A DNA stretch of 62,335 nucleotides from Pseudomonadota bacterium (GTDB taxonomy: Bacteria > Pseudomonadota > Gammaproteobacteria > Competibacterales > Competibacteraceae): the NCBI GenBank assembly GCA_022709365.1, contig JAKLIY010000022.1, positions 1 through 62,335 on the forward strand, read 5' to 3'. How positions within the stretch are numbered: position 1 is the stretch's first letter; every line of letters starts with the position of its first letter. The translations under genes were made by a program, and so were the position numbers. The notes under the pieces are model-generated. The model was not told the origin of the DNA and did no database searches. It saw only the letters and a list, made by a program, of their open reading frames with translations. Below are positions 8,733-17,259 of the stretch, in pieces.

Positions 8733-9645
8733 GATAGTGCCCGACCTCGACGCCTTCGAGGACACCCAGCGCATCCTCGGTAAGAACCGCTGCTGAGCAA
8801 TAGAGTGAGATCAGATAGGAAGCAATGGCTTTGCGGTTGATGCCCATAAAGCGCACGGACAGGCTGGGCGACACCTCACCCGGCAAGCCCGGCTGGAACA
8901 GACCGACGACGCCCTGGCGCTTTTCGCCGGTGCGCATCAACAGAATATTGGTTTGATTGTTATTCACATAGAGCTTGTCGCTGGGGATCAGCGGAATACC
9001 GCGCCAGGTAATGAACGGCGAACCGAACACATTGACCGTCGCCGGTGGGACGCCCCGGTAGGTGCATTCCCGGCCAAAGGCGGCAATCGCCAGCGGGTGA
9101 GCGAGGAAAAACGCTGGTTCCTTCCAGACCCGGGCAATCAGTTCGTCCAGATCATCGGGTGTCGGCGCGCCGGCCCGCGTCTGAACGCGCATGGAATCGG
9201 CAGCCTGACTCAGCAGGCCGTACTCGGGATTGTTGATGATCTCGCCTTCCTGCTTCTCCTTGACCTTCTCGATGGTGAGGCGGAGTTGCTCCCGGATCTG
9301 GTCATAGGGGCTGCGATACAGATCGGAGACGCGGGTCTGCACGTCGAGGACCGTGGTCATCGCGTTCAGGGTGTACTCGTGCGGTTGCTCCTCGTAATCG
9401 ACGAAAGCCTCGGGCAGGTCGCTCTCGTCTTGGGGGCTGCACTCGACATCGGCGGGAGCCCCGGCGCGCGTCTCGACGACCCGATTAACCCGATAGGTGC
9501 CGGCTTCGACGGGGACCCACGGCAGGCAGGCAATCAGCCAGCGCGGCGTAATCGCCTGCATCTGGGGGACAGTCTTGGTGGTGTTCGCAAGCTGGCGGGC
9601 TGCCAACTCGCCCAACGTATGGCGGATCTGGTTCGTGTCGGACAT
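8719..9645 (-). CDS. Family 2A encapsulin shell protein (SrpI-like)
   Basis: 308-residue HK97-fold shell protein of the type that assembles into protein nanocompartments and packages cysteine desulfurase. Recognisable features are an N-terminal arm (residues 1-30, then ITPRWLIACLPWVPVEAGTY), the conserved NNPEYGL segment, the FFLAHP-AIAAFGRECT-RGVPP region and the TNILLMRTGEKRQGVVGLF-QPGLPGE segment. There is no added cyclic-nucleotide-binding domain, which distinguishes 2A from 2B. It is the first gene of a four-gene minus-strand operon. Known function in homologues: sulfur storage linked to the encapsulated desulfurase. The assignment rests on sequence motifs and on context. Confidence 0.9.
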   Translation of the reverse strand: MSDTNQIRHTLGELAARQLANTTKTVPQMQAITPRWLIACLPWVPVEAGTYRVNRVVETRAGAPADVECSPQDESDLPEAFVDYEEQPHEYTLNAMTTVLDVQTRVSDLYRSPYDQIREQLRLTIEKVKEKQEGEIINNPEYGLLSQAADSMRVQTRAGAPTPDDLDELIARVWKEPAFFLAHPLAIAAFGRECTYRGVPPATVNVFGSPFITWRGIPLIPSDKLYVNNNQTNILLMRTGEKRQGVVGLFQPGLPGEVSPSLSVRFMGINRKAIASYLISLYCSAAVLTEDALGVLEGVEVGHYHEYQ

Positions 9646-9762
9646 GAGATGAATCGCTTTCGATGTGGTGAAGAATTAACAAGGAAAGCTATTCTAGTAA
9701 GGTCAAAAAATAATACAACTATTTATTTTTAAATGAATATTTCTTATTTAGTGGATAAAAAT

Positions 9763-9774
9763 CCAATAAATTGG
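9763..9774. promoter_or_regulatory. Palindrome in the AT-rich region upstream of the encapsulin operon
   Basis: CCAAT-AA-ATTGG lies about 120 bp upstream of the encapsulin ATG within a markedly AT-rich stretch (9660-9780) that must contain the operon promoter. It could be an operator for the XRE-cupin or CysB-type regulator encoded nearby. No second copy was found, so it is weak evidence. Confidence 0.3.
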
Positions 9775-9808
9775 AGCTTGGCGCTTCCCGACGGCATGGT
9801 CCACGAGC

Positions 9809-11164
9809 CTATTCAACGAGGCAGGGTTCCCGCACGTTCATCGGCAGCGCTTCAGAGGGTGCCTGCAACGCGCCGGTGCGTAGCTCTCTCAATAACGCCT
9901 CTCCCTCGGGCCAGGGTCTAAACCCCGATTCGACGTTGATGTGACCGGCCTGACCCAGATTGACCAAGCGGCTGCCCCAGTGCCGGGCGAAGAGTTTGGC
10001 CCGCTCCAGTTCGAGATGCGGATCATTTTCACTCGCGACCAGAATACTCGGGAACGGCAGGGGCCATAGCGGCACGGTATCGAAAAAGGGCCGGCGGTCG
10101 ACATCGGCGGGCGCCACCAGCAATGCACCCCGGATATCGGTCCAGCAGCGTTGCGCCCACTCGGCGATAGTGATGCAACCCAGACTATGCCCCACCAGGA
10201 TGGCCGCGCTGGGCGCGCGCCGGATCTCTCGATCCAGCGCCTCTACCCACTCATCGACTTGGGGATGATCCCAGTCCCGCTGACGAACCCGCCGATACGC
10301 CGGGTTGGCCTGGCCCCACCGGGTTTGCCAGTGATCCGGTCCGGAATTACCCAATCCCGGTACGACGATCACGGTCGTCTCTTCCGGCGGATGCTGGATG
10401 CTGTCCTGATAACCGTGTGCGCCGACCCAGCCGGCGATCTGGGCTTGATGTTCCGTGGTGATGCCATCCAGGAACGCGAGTGCCCCAAGATGCTGAATCC
10501 GCTGGATGCGTTGCGCGAGTTCACGTCCGTAGTCAGCGCGGGCTTCCGCCGCTAACAAATGTTGCCGTCCCAATTGGATGATGTCCGGTTTCAGCGTTAA
10601 TAGATGTTCCAGTTCTTCGTCATGGATGCCGCGCTGGTGCAGGGCGATGCGAAAACCCCGGGCGTGAAAGCTATGGATCGCCTTAACCATGTGATCAGGG
10701 TCTTGAATAGCGGCGTCGGCAATCTCCAGAACGATTTGGCGCGGTGACCAGCCGCAGCATTGCAAAATGCTCTCGAACACTGCGCCGTGATCGCGGGGCA
10801 CCCGGGCGATATGCCAGGGATGAACCTCCAGAAACAGCGGTCCGGTCAATCCCTGGCTGGTCGCGTTGAGAACGTGCAGGGTACGAATGAGCCGATCCAA
10901 ATCAACAATCGAGTCCTCATCCAGGGCGACGGCGTAGGGCGCACGGGCGGAAATGTTTTTGCCGCGTGGATTGAAGGCTCTGAGCTGAGCTTGATGACCG
11001 AGCGTCTGCCCCGCCGGATCGCGCAGCACATCAAAGGCGCTCTCCAGTCGAATGCCGTGAAATTTCGCCACCACTACATTTTCTTCCAGAGTGAGTGACG
11101 CTAACCCTCGCTCCACCTGATGAAAGGGCCGGTTGAAATGGGCGACCATTTGCTCCAGCGACAT
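9809..11164 (-). CDS. Fusion of a degenerate EAL domain with an RBBP9/YdeN-type serine hydrolase
   Basis: About 451 residues. The N-terminal part (to about 265) follows the EAL phosphodiesterase layout, but the key motifs are altered: LFLEVHPWH in place of E-x-L, LEIADAA, and no DDFG loop (ALHQRGIHD instead). c-di-GMP hydrolysis is therefore unlikely, although binding is possible. The C-terminal part (VIVVPGLGNSGPDHWQTRWG onwards) is an RBBP9-family alpha/beta hydrolase with nucleophile serine in GHSLGC, aspartate in ENDPH and histidine in AGHIN, so its triad looks intact. AGGAGG precedes the ATG. It lies upstream of the encapsulin operon on the same strand, with its own gap of 163 bp between. 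The substrate is unknown. Confidence 0.8.
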   Translation of the reverse strand: MSLEQMVAHFNRPFHQVERGLASLTLEENVVVAKFHGIRLESAFDVLRDPAGQTLGHQAQLRAFNPRGKNISARAPYAVALDEDSIVDLDRLIRTLHVLNATSQGLTGPLFLEVHPWHIARVPRDHGAVFESILQCCGWSPRQIVLEIADAAIQDPDHMVKAIHSFHARGFRIALHQRGIHDEELEHLLTLKPDIIQLGRQHLLAAEARADYGRELAQRIQRIQHLGALAFLDGITTEHQAQIAGWVGAHGYQDSIQHPPEETTVIVVPGLGNSGPDHWQTRWGQANPAYRRVRQRDWDHPQVDEWVEALDREIRRAPSAAILVGHSLGCITIAEWAQRCWTDIRGALLVAPADVDRRPFFDTVPLWPLPFPSILVASENDPHLELERAKLFARHWGSRLVNLGQAGHINVESGFRPWPEGEALLRELRTGALQAPSEALPMNVREPCLVE

Positions 11165-11251
11165 GGTGAACCTCCTCGGTAAAAAAGGCCGGGACCGTAG
11201 TCCCGGCAAACAGACCCACCTGATTGACAACCGGAAATAATAATAAACCGT

Positions 11252-11270
11252 CTTTTTTATTATAAAAAAG
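11252..11270. repeat. AT hairpin between chrA and the EAL-hydrolase gene
   Basis: CTTTTTTAT-T-ATAAAAAAG, perfect 9-bp arms, lies 50 bp after the chrA stop in very AT-rich DNA. It may mark a weak terminator for chrA or the promoter zone of the downstream gene. Confidence 0.3.
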
Positions 11271-11320
11271 AATATTTGATGATTTTTATATGAAAAAAAT
11301 GGATTAACGCAGGTACACGG

Positions 11321-12694
11321 TCATGCGCCCACGCTCAGCATTTCCAGAACCAGGCCCATTACTGCGCACGCGACGATGGTGTGAATCACGTCGCATTTGT
11401 AGCGGAACAGCGCGATAGCCGCCGCTAGGGCGATGAATGCCGAGAATCCGTCGAAGGCCCCGGTGAAGCCAGTGGGCCAGAGGACGTGGTAGCCGAAAAA
11501 CAGCGCCAGATTCAGAATCACGCCCACCACGGCGGCGGTAATCGTGGTCAGCGGCGCGGTGAACTTGAGATCATCATGCGTGGCTTCCACCAGCGGGCCA
11601 CCCGCAAGGATGAACAGAAAAGACGGCAGGAAGGTAAACCACGTCACCAGCACAGCGGCAACCGCTCCAGCAAGAAACAAGGCGTCCGGGCCGAACAGCG
11701 CTTTCCCATAGCCCCCGACGAAACCGACAAAGGCCACCACCATGATGAGCGGCCCCGGCGTCGTCTCGCCCAGCGCTAACCCGTCGATCATCTGCGTCGG
11801 GGTCAGCCAGCCGTAGTGTCCCACCGCGCCTTGATAGACATAGGGCAGCACCGCATAGGCACCCCCGAAGGTCAACAGGGCCGCCTTGGTGAAAAACCAG
11901 CCCATTTGCGTCAGTGTATCACCCCAGCCGAACAGTACAGTCAGCGATGCCAGGGGCGCCGCCCACAACACCCCCCCAATGACTCCCACCCAAGCCAGGC
12001 GACCGGCATGAAAGCGGGCATGTTCGGGCGTCGGCGTATTGTCATCGATCAAAGCCGGGCCTAACGCCGGGGCCACCTGGCCATGGTGGCCACCGACCTG
12101 AAACAGGGTCGGCGCGATACGCCCGCCGAAGTAACCGATCGACGCCGCACCAATGACAATGACCGGGAACGGCGCATTGAGCGCAAAGATCGCCACGAAC
12201 GAAGCCGTGGCGATTGCCCACAAGGCCGGGTTTTTCAAAGCGCGGGAGCCGATGCGATAGGTGGCCTGTAAGACAATGGCGGTCACTGCCGGTTTGATGC
12301 CGTAGAACAGGCCGGCGACCCACGGCGCGTCACCGAAGGCCATGTAAATCCAGGACAACGCGATGAGAATGAACAACGAAGGCAGCACGAATAGCACCCC
12401 AGCGACGATGCCACCCCAGGTGCGATGCAGCAGCCAACCGATGTAGGTGGCGAGTTGCTGCGCCTCCGGGCCGGGGAGCACCATGCAGTAATTGAGGGCG
12501 TGCAGAAACCGCCTCTCGCTGATCCAGCGCCGGCGCTCCACCAGTTCGCTGTGCATGATGGCGATTTGTCCAGCCGGGCCACCGAAGCTGATGAAGCCCA
12601 GCTTCAGCCAAAACCAGAAGGCTTCCCGGAAACTGGCAGTGGCCGGTCGGGAGCCGGCTTCGGGAAGGGAGTTGTTGGCGGCAGTGTCATTCAT
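11321..12694 (-). CDS. chrA: Chromate efflux transporter, two-domain CHR family
   Basis: 457-residue integral membrane protein with two homologous CHR halves: the first contains FWFWLKLGFISFGGPAGQIA and LPGPEAQQLATYIG, the second FFTKAALLTFGGAYAVLPYV and GLALGETTPGPLIM. Known family role: proton-driven export of chromate, a sulfate analogue. Placement between sulfate uptake genes makes sense because chromate enters through sulfate permeases. Some CHR members may move sulfate instead. It appears monocistronic. Confidence 0.9.
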   Translation of the reverse strand: MNDTAANNSLPEAGSRPATASFREAFWFWLKLGFISFGGPAGQIAIMHSELVERRRWISERRFLHALNYCMVLPGPEAQQLATYIGWLLHRTWGGIVAGVLFVLPSLFILIALSWIYMAFGDAPWVAGLFYGIKPAVTAIVLQATYRIGSRALKNPALWAIATASFVAIFALNAPFPVIVIGAASIGYFGGRIAPTLFQVGGHHGQVAPALGPALIDDNTPTPEHARFHAGRLAWVGVIGGVLWAAPLASLTVLFGWGDTLTQMGWFFTKAALLTFGGAYAVLPYVYQGAVGHYGWLTPTQMIDGLALGETTPGPLIMVVAFVGFVGGYGKALFGPDALFLAGAVAAVLVTWFTFLPSFLFILAGGPLVEATHDDLKFTAPLTTITAAVVGVILNLALFFGYHVLWPTGFTGAFDGFSAFIALAAAIALFRYKCDVIHTIVACAVMGLVLEMLSVGA

Positions 12695-12764
12695 TGAGGC
12701 AGGCTCTGCGATAAACGCAACACCAAGAGCAATAATGGGTTAGCCACTATCACGCTGCTAAAAT

Positions 12765-12780
12765 TTCTGCTATTGCAGAA
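12765..12780. promoter_or_regulatory. Palindrome between chrA and the cysTWA operon
   Basis: TTCTGC-TATT-GCAGAA, perfect 6-bp arms, in the AT-rich 254-bp divergent region separating chrA from the sulfate transporter operon. A shared promoter region and CysB control are plausible, but the palindrome itself does not match a site I recognise. Confidence 0.3.
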
Positions 12781-12871
12781 AAATGCATAAGGATTTCGCA
12801 AAATCTTATTTTCCATTATTACTATTCATTCTTAAGATTTGATCTAATTATAACCTTCTCGGAGTTTCGCA

Positions 12872-12952
12872 ATGAACCGCACATTCAACATCATACGTAC
12901 TTTAACTGCGGTTAGCGGGGTCTTCGATCAGATCATCGTGAATCGTCCATGA
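12872..12952 (+). CDS. Small upstream ORF overlapping the cysT start
   Basis: A 26-codon frame (MNRTFNIIRTL...NRP) starts with ATG behind CGGAG at 5-6 nt spacing. Its TGA overlaps the cysT ATG as ATGA. No family is recognised. The overlap and good ribosome site suggest translational coupling or a leader-peptide control of the sulfate transporter; it might also be chance. Confidence 0.45.
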   Translation: MNRTFNIIRTLTAVSGVFDQIIVNRP

Positions 12953-13782
12953 GCAGGAGCAAGACCCATCGCGTCTTGCCAGGGTTCCCACTGACGCTGG
13001 GCTACACCCTGGTCTATCTCAGCCTCGTGGTGCTGATTCCACTGAGCGCCGTATTCCTCAAATCTATGTCCTTAAGCCTGGAAGAGTTCTGGGCGATCAT
13101 CAGCGCGCCGCGTGTGGTCTCATCCTATAAAATCAGCTTCGGTATCTCCCTGCTCGCCGCCGCCATCAACGCCGTGTTCGGGCTGATCTTCGCCTGGGTG
13201 CTGGTGCGCTATCACTTTCCCGGCAAGCGGATTATTGATGCGCTGGTGGATTTGCCCTTTGCCTTGCCCACGGCGGTTGCGGGCATCGCGCTCACGGCCC
13301 TCTATGCCGGCAACGGCTGGCTGGGGCAATGGCTGGAGCCGCTCGGTCTCAAGGTCGCTTTCACGCCGCTGGGTATTCTGGTTGCGCTGACCTTCATCGG
13401 CCTGCCCTTTGTGGTGCGCACCGTGCAACCGGTGCTGGAAGATCTGGAGATGGAACTCGAAGAAGCCGCTGCCAGTCTCGGCGCGGATCGCGGGCAAACT
13501 TTCTGGCGGGTCATTTTGCCGGTACTGACGCCGGCGCTGCTCACCGGTTTTGCCCTGGCCTTTGCCCGGGCCGTTGGGGAATATGGTTCAGTGATCTTTA
13601 TCGCCGGCAACGTTCCGATGGTGTCGGAAATCACGCCACTGCTCATTATCACCAAGCTGGAGCAGTACGACTATGTCGGCGCGACCGCCATTGCCGTAGT
13701 CATGCTGGTGTTTTCCTTTATCCTGTTGTTTCTGATCAACGGCCTGCAAATCTGGGCCAACCGCAGTCGCGTAAGGACCTAG
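12949..13782 (+). CDS. cysT: Sulfate/thiosulfate ABC transporter permease CysT
   Basis: 277-residue inner-membrane permease with the usual six hydrophobic helices. The cytoplasmic EAA loop near residues 165-185 (EEAAASLGADRGQTFWRVILP) docks the ATPase, and the family-typical segment PFALPTAVAGIAL is present. The start overlaps a small upstream ORF and has no strong ribosome site of its own. It leads the cysT-cysW-cysA-cysB operon and pairs with CysW as a heterodimer. Confidence 0.93.
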   Translation: MSRSKTHRVLPGFPLTLGYTLVYLSLVVLIPLSAVFLKSMSLSLEEFWAIISAPRVVSSYKISFGISLLAAAINAVFGLIFAWVLVRYHFPGKRIIDALVDLPFALPTAVAGIALTALYAGNGWLGQWLEPLGLKVAFTPLGILVALTFIGLPFVVRTVQPVLEDLEMELEEAAASLGADRGQTFWRVILPVLTPALLTGFALAFARAVGEYGSVIFIAGNVPMVSEITPLLIITKLEQYDYVGATAIAVVMLVFSFILLFLINGLQIWANRSRVRT

Positions 13783-13785
13783 ACC

Positions 13786-14691
13786 ATGGGTGCAGGAGTT
13801 GTTTCAACTTGGACTATCCACGCACGGCGCTTCGAAGCCAACGCCGCGACCCGCGAACCGACCTGGTTGAAGGGCGTGCTGATCACCATCGCCCTGCTCT
13901 TTTTCGGCCTGTTTCTATTGTTGCCGCTGGCTACGGTGTTCGCCGAGGCGTTCCGTAAGGGATGGGCCGTCTATTTCGCGGCGCTGGTGGAACCGGACGC
14001 CCGCTCGGCGATGATGCTAACCCTGCTGGTCGCCGCCATCGCCGTGCCGCTGAATCTCGTGTTTGGCGTCACCGCCGCCTGGGCCATCGCCAAATTCAAT
14101 TTTCGCGGCAAGCAGTTACTCACCACCTTGATTGACTTGCCATTCTCGGTCTCACCGGTCATCGCCGGCCTGATCTATGTGCTGATCTTCGGGGCGCAGG
14201 GCTGGTTCGGGCCATGGCTCATCGAGCATGACGTACAAATCATTTTCGCCGTCCCCGGCCTGGTGCTTGCAACCATTTTCGTCACCTTTCCGTTCGTCGC
14301 GCGTGAATTAATCCCGTTGATGGAGGCCCAAGGTCGGGAGGAAGAGGAAGCCGCCATCGTGCTGGGAGCCTCGGGCTGGAAAACCTTCTGGTACGTCACT
14401 CTGCCCAACATTAAATGGGGACTGATCTATGGCGTGGTGTTATGCAATGCCCGGGCCATGGGCGAATTCGGCGCGGTCTCGGTCGTCTCCGGTCACATCC
14501 GGGGACGGACCAACACCCTGCCCCTGCATGTCGAGATTCTGTACAACGAATACCAGTTCGCCGCGGCCTTCGCCGTAGCTTCGTTACTGGCGCTGCTGGC
14601 CTTGTTGACGCTGGTCCTTAAATCGTTTGTCGAATGGCAGGGCCGACGGTCCATGCACCATTCTCAGGAAGCCTCCGAGGTCATTTCATGA
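13786..14691 (+). CDS. cysW: Sulfate/thiosulfate ABC transporter permease CysW
   Basis: 301-residue partner permease of CysT. The N-terminal cytosolic tail precedes the first helix, [14 protein letters not shown] is typical of CysW, and the EAA loop is [22 protein letters not shown]. It starts 3 nt after cysT, and its TGA overlaps the cysA ATG (ATGA), so the subunits are coupled translationally. Confidence 0.93.
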   Translation: MGAGVVSTWTIHARRFEANAATREPTWLKGVLITIALLFFGLFLLLPLATVFAEAFRKGWAVYFAALVEPDARSAMMLTLLVAAIAVPLNLVFGVTAAWAIAKFNFRGKQLLTTLIDLPFSVSPVIAGLIYVLIFGAQGWFGPWLIEHDVQIIFAVPGLVLATIFVTFPFVARELIPLMEAQGREEEEAAIVLGASGWKTFWYVTLPNIKWGLIYGVVLCNARAMGEFGAVSVVSGHIRGRTNTLPLHVEILYNEYQFAAAFAVASLLALLALLTLVLKSFVEWQGRRSMHHSQEASEVIS

Positions 14692-15818
14692 GCATTCAAG
14701 TCAAAAACATTGTCAAGCGCTTTGGCGATTTCGTCGCCCTTGACGATGTCACGCTGGATTTCCCGCAGGGTCAACTGGTTGGCCTGCTCGGTCCCTCCGG
14801 CTGCGGCAAAACCACCTTGTTGCGCATCATTGCCGGCCTGGAAGCGGCGGACCACGGTCAGGTCTTTCTCGAAGGCGAAGATGCCTCGAAAGCCCATGTC
14901 CGCGAACGGCAGGTCGGTTTCGTCTTTCAGCATTACGCTTTGTTCCGGCACATGACTGTGTTCGACAACGTGGCGTTTGGCTTGCGGGTCAAACCCCGGA
15001 AACAGCGCCCGAACGCCGAGTCGATTCGGCGCCGGGTTCAGGAACTCCTTGAACTGGTGCAACTGGACTGGCTGGCGGCGCGTTATCCAACCCAGTTATC
15101 CGGCGGGCAACGGCAGCGCGTCGCTCTGGCCCGGGCGCTGGCTGTCGAACCCCGGGTGTTGTTACTCGATGAACCGTTCGGCGCGCTGGACGCCAAGGTG
15201 CGTAAGGAACTGCGGCGCTGGTTGCGGCAGTTGCACAACACCCTGCATATCACCAGCATTTTTGTCACCCATGATCAGGAAGAGGCGCTGGAAGTGTCGG
15301 ATCAGGTGGTGTTAATGAATCGTGGCCGGGTCGAGCAAATCGGCGCGCCCCACGAGGTCTATGAGCAGCCCACCACACCGTTTGTGTACAGCTTTCTCGG
15401 CGCGGTCAACCTGTTCCATGGCCGGGTGCAGGATCAACAACTACAAATCGGCGCCGATCATCTGCCGGTGGGCGACAGCGGATTTCAGCCCGGTGCTGAG
15501 GCGCTGGGGTTTGTGCGTCCCCACGAACTGGACATCGACACCAACCTGGCGGATCACACCGGCATCGAGGCGCGGGTGGAGCGGGTGCTGGCGCTGGGCG
15601 CGACCGCCCGGATCGAACTGACCGGCGCCAGCGGCGGAACTCATCGTCATTATGAAGTGGAGCTACCGCGTGAGCGCGCAGCGGTCCTGGACTTGAATCC
15701 GGGGCAAATCGTGCGCCTGAAACCGGCGCGGATGCGACTGTTCGCCCCGGATTCCCCATCGGCGGAACGGATACTGCCGGAAGGGAGCATGACCGGAATT
15801 TATGGAGAAGGGATTTGA
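14688..15818 (+). CDS. cysA: Sulfate/thiosulfate ABC transporter ATP-binding subunit CysA
   Basis: 376 residues. It contains Walker [10 protein letters not shown] (about residues 36-44), Q-loop FVFQHYALF, signature [15 protein letters not shown], Walker [13 protein letters not shown] and switch histidine in [11 protein letters not shown]-terminal TOBE regulatory domain follows from about 240. The ATG at 14688 overlaps the cysW stop and matches the family N-terminus; an upstream in-frame start within cysW is rejected. It energises sulfate import with the distant binding protein gene at 495. Confidence 0.95.
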   Translation: MSIQVKNIVKRFGDFVALDDVTLDFPQGQLVGLLGPSGCGKTTLLRIIAGLEAADHGQVFLEGEDASKAHVRERQVGFVFQHYALFRHMTVFDNVAFGLRVKPRKQRPNAESIRRRVQELLELVQLDWLAARYPTQLSGGQRQRVALARALAVEPRVLLLDEPFGALDAKVRKELRRWLRQLHNTLHITSIFVTHDQEEALEVSDQVVLMNRGRVEQIGAPHEVYEQPTTPFVYSFLGAVNLFHGRVQDQQLQIGADHLPVGDSGFQPGAEALGFVRPHELDIDTNLADHTGIEARVERVLALGATARIELTGASGGTHRHYEVELPRERAAVLDLNPGQIVRLKPARMRLFAPDSPSAERILPEGSMTGIYGEGI

Positions 15819-16759
15819 ACTTCCAACAGCTTCGCATCGTGCAGGAAGCGGTTCGCTGCAACTTCAACCTGACCGAGGTGGCCAACGCCCTGTTCACTTC
15901 ACAGTCCGGGGTGAGCAAGCATATCAAGGATCTGGAAGATGAACTGGGCGTGGAATTGTTTGTCCGCCGGGGCAAACGCTTCCTGGGCCTGACCGAACCG
16001 GGTAAGGAGTTGATCAAGATTGTCCAGCGGATGTTGCTGGACGCTAATAATATCCGCCATCTCGCCGCGCAGTTTTCCCATAGCGACCAAGGGCAACTTT
16101 GCGTCGCTACCACGCACACTCAGGCCCGCTACGCCCTGCCGCAAATTGTCAGCCGGTTCAAGACGACTTTCCCGAAAGTCCACCTGGTTCTGCATCAGGC
16201 CAGCCCCGCAGAAATTGTTGCGATGTTGCGGTCCGGGGAAGCCGATATGGGCATCGCCACCGAAGCGTTGGCGGACGTCCCTGAACTGGCGACCTTTCCC
16301 TTTTACGACTGGCGTCATGCGGTCATTGTACCGGAGTCGCATCCCTTGGTGGCTGTCACGCCGCTCACCCTTGAAGCGATTGCCGAACATCCCATCATCA
16401 CCTATCACGAAGGTTTCACTGGACGCACCCGGATCGACGCCACTTTCGCTCAGGCCGGGCTGGCGCCCGATATCGTGATTTCAGCGCTGGATGCCGACGT
16501 GATCAAGACCTATGTGGAACTGGAACTGGGGATCGGCATCATCGCCGCGATGGCCTATAACCCTAGCAGGGATACAGGGCTGCGCCTGCTCGATAGTGCG
16601 CATCTATTCGAGAACAACACCACATGGATCGCCGTCCGCAAGGGTCACTACCTGCGCAACTTTGCTTATCAGTTCATCGCGTTGTGCAATCCAGAACTGA
16701 ATGAACTGATCGTTCGCAGCGCCGGTTCCCTGTCCGCATCTATCGATCCGGATCGGTGA
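15815..16759 (+). CDS. cysB: LysR-type regulator of sulfur assimilation (CysB/Cbl)
   Basis: 314 residues. The N-terminal winged HTH ([20 protein letters not shown], then [18 protein letters not shown]) is of the CysB/Cbl type. The effector domain begins with the family-typical [10 protein letters not shown] and contains the [10 protein letters not shown] pocket segment. It has a TTG start overlapping the cysA stop (TTGA) and preceded by GGAG. CysB proteins activate sulfate uptake and reduction genes with N-acetylserine or O-acetylserine as inducer. Being the last gene of the cysTWA operon suggests feedback on sulfate import; CysB versus Cbl cannot be settled here. Confidence 0.9.
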   Translation: MNFQQLRIVQEAVRCNFNLTEVANALFTSQSGVSKHIKDLEDELGVELFVRRGKRFLGLTEPGKELIKIVQRMLLDANNIRHLAAQFSHSDQGQLCVATTHTQARYALPQIVSRFKTTFPKVHLVLHQASPAEIVAMLRSGEADMGIATEALADVPELATFPFYDWRHAVIVPESHPLVAVTPLTLEAIAEHPIITYHEGFTGRTRIDATFAQAGLAPDIVISALDADVIKTYVELELGIGIIAAMAYNPSRDTGLRLLDSAHLFENNTTWIAVRKGHYLRNFAYQFIALCNPELNELIVRSAGSLSASIDPDR

Positions 16760-16787
16760 GAACCGATGGGCTTGAGGAGCGAGTGGT

Positions 16788-17189
16788 TCAGTGGACCGGC
16801 CGGCTCAAATCAGGGAACTGCTGCGCTACGGCTTTGCGCAGGGTTTGCAGCGCTTGATCATATTCGAAGCCGCCGCCCATGAGTTCCACCAGCCGACGGG
16901 TAATCGCCAGTCCAAGGCCGGTGCCGCCATACTGGCGGGTGATCGAGTTATCCGCCTGTTCGAACGCCTGGAACAGGCGCTCCCGAGCCTCCGGCACAAT
17001 ACTCACTCCGGTGTCGCGTACTTCGAGGAGCAGCACTACATCCTGGTCGCTTTCCTCGATGATCCGGGTTCGCAGGATGATTGAGCCACGCTTTGAAATA
17101 TCCAGAATGTCGTTGATCACGGTCAGCAGGTGATGAGCCGAATCATTGATTTCCAATCGGCCCCTAATTGGGGTTCTGTCGATCCTCAA
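16788..17189 (-). pseudogene. Decayed sensor histidine kinase fragment
   Basis: The frame joins the end of a HisKA dimerisation helix ([15 protein letters not shown]) directly to the middle of a HATPase_c domain ([31 protein letters not shown]). The roughly 60 residues that should lie between, including the N box, are missing, and the upstream sensor and phospho-acceptor region is absent. It cannot be a working kinase. It lies between cysB and an unrelated hypothetical gene, marking a deletion-prone zone. Confidence 0.8.
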
Positions 17190-17259
17190 CTATACTTGGC
17201 CTATCTTTGGCTGATTGCTTCCCGCAATGGCCTATTCCTTCTCTGGGAGTTTACGGTCC

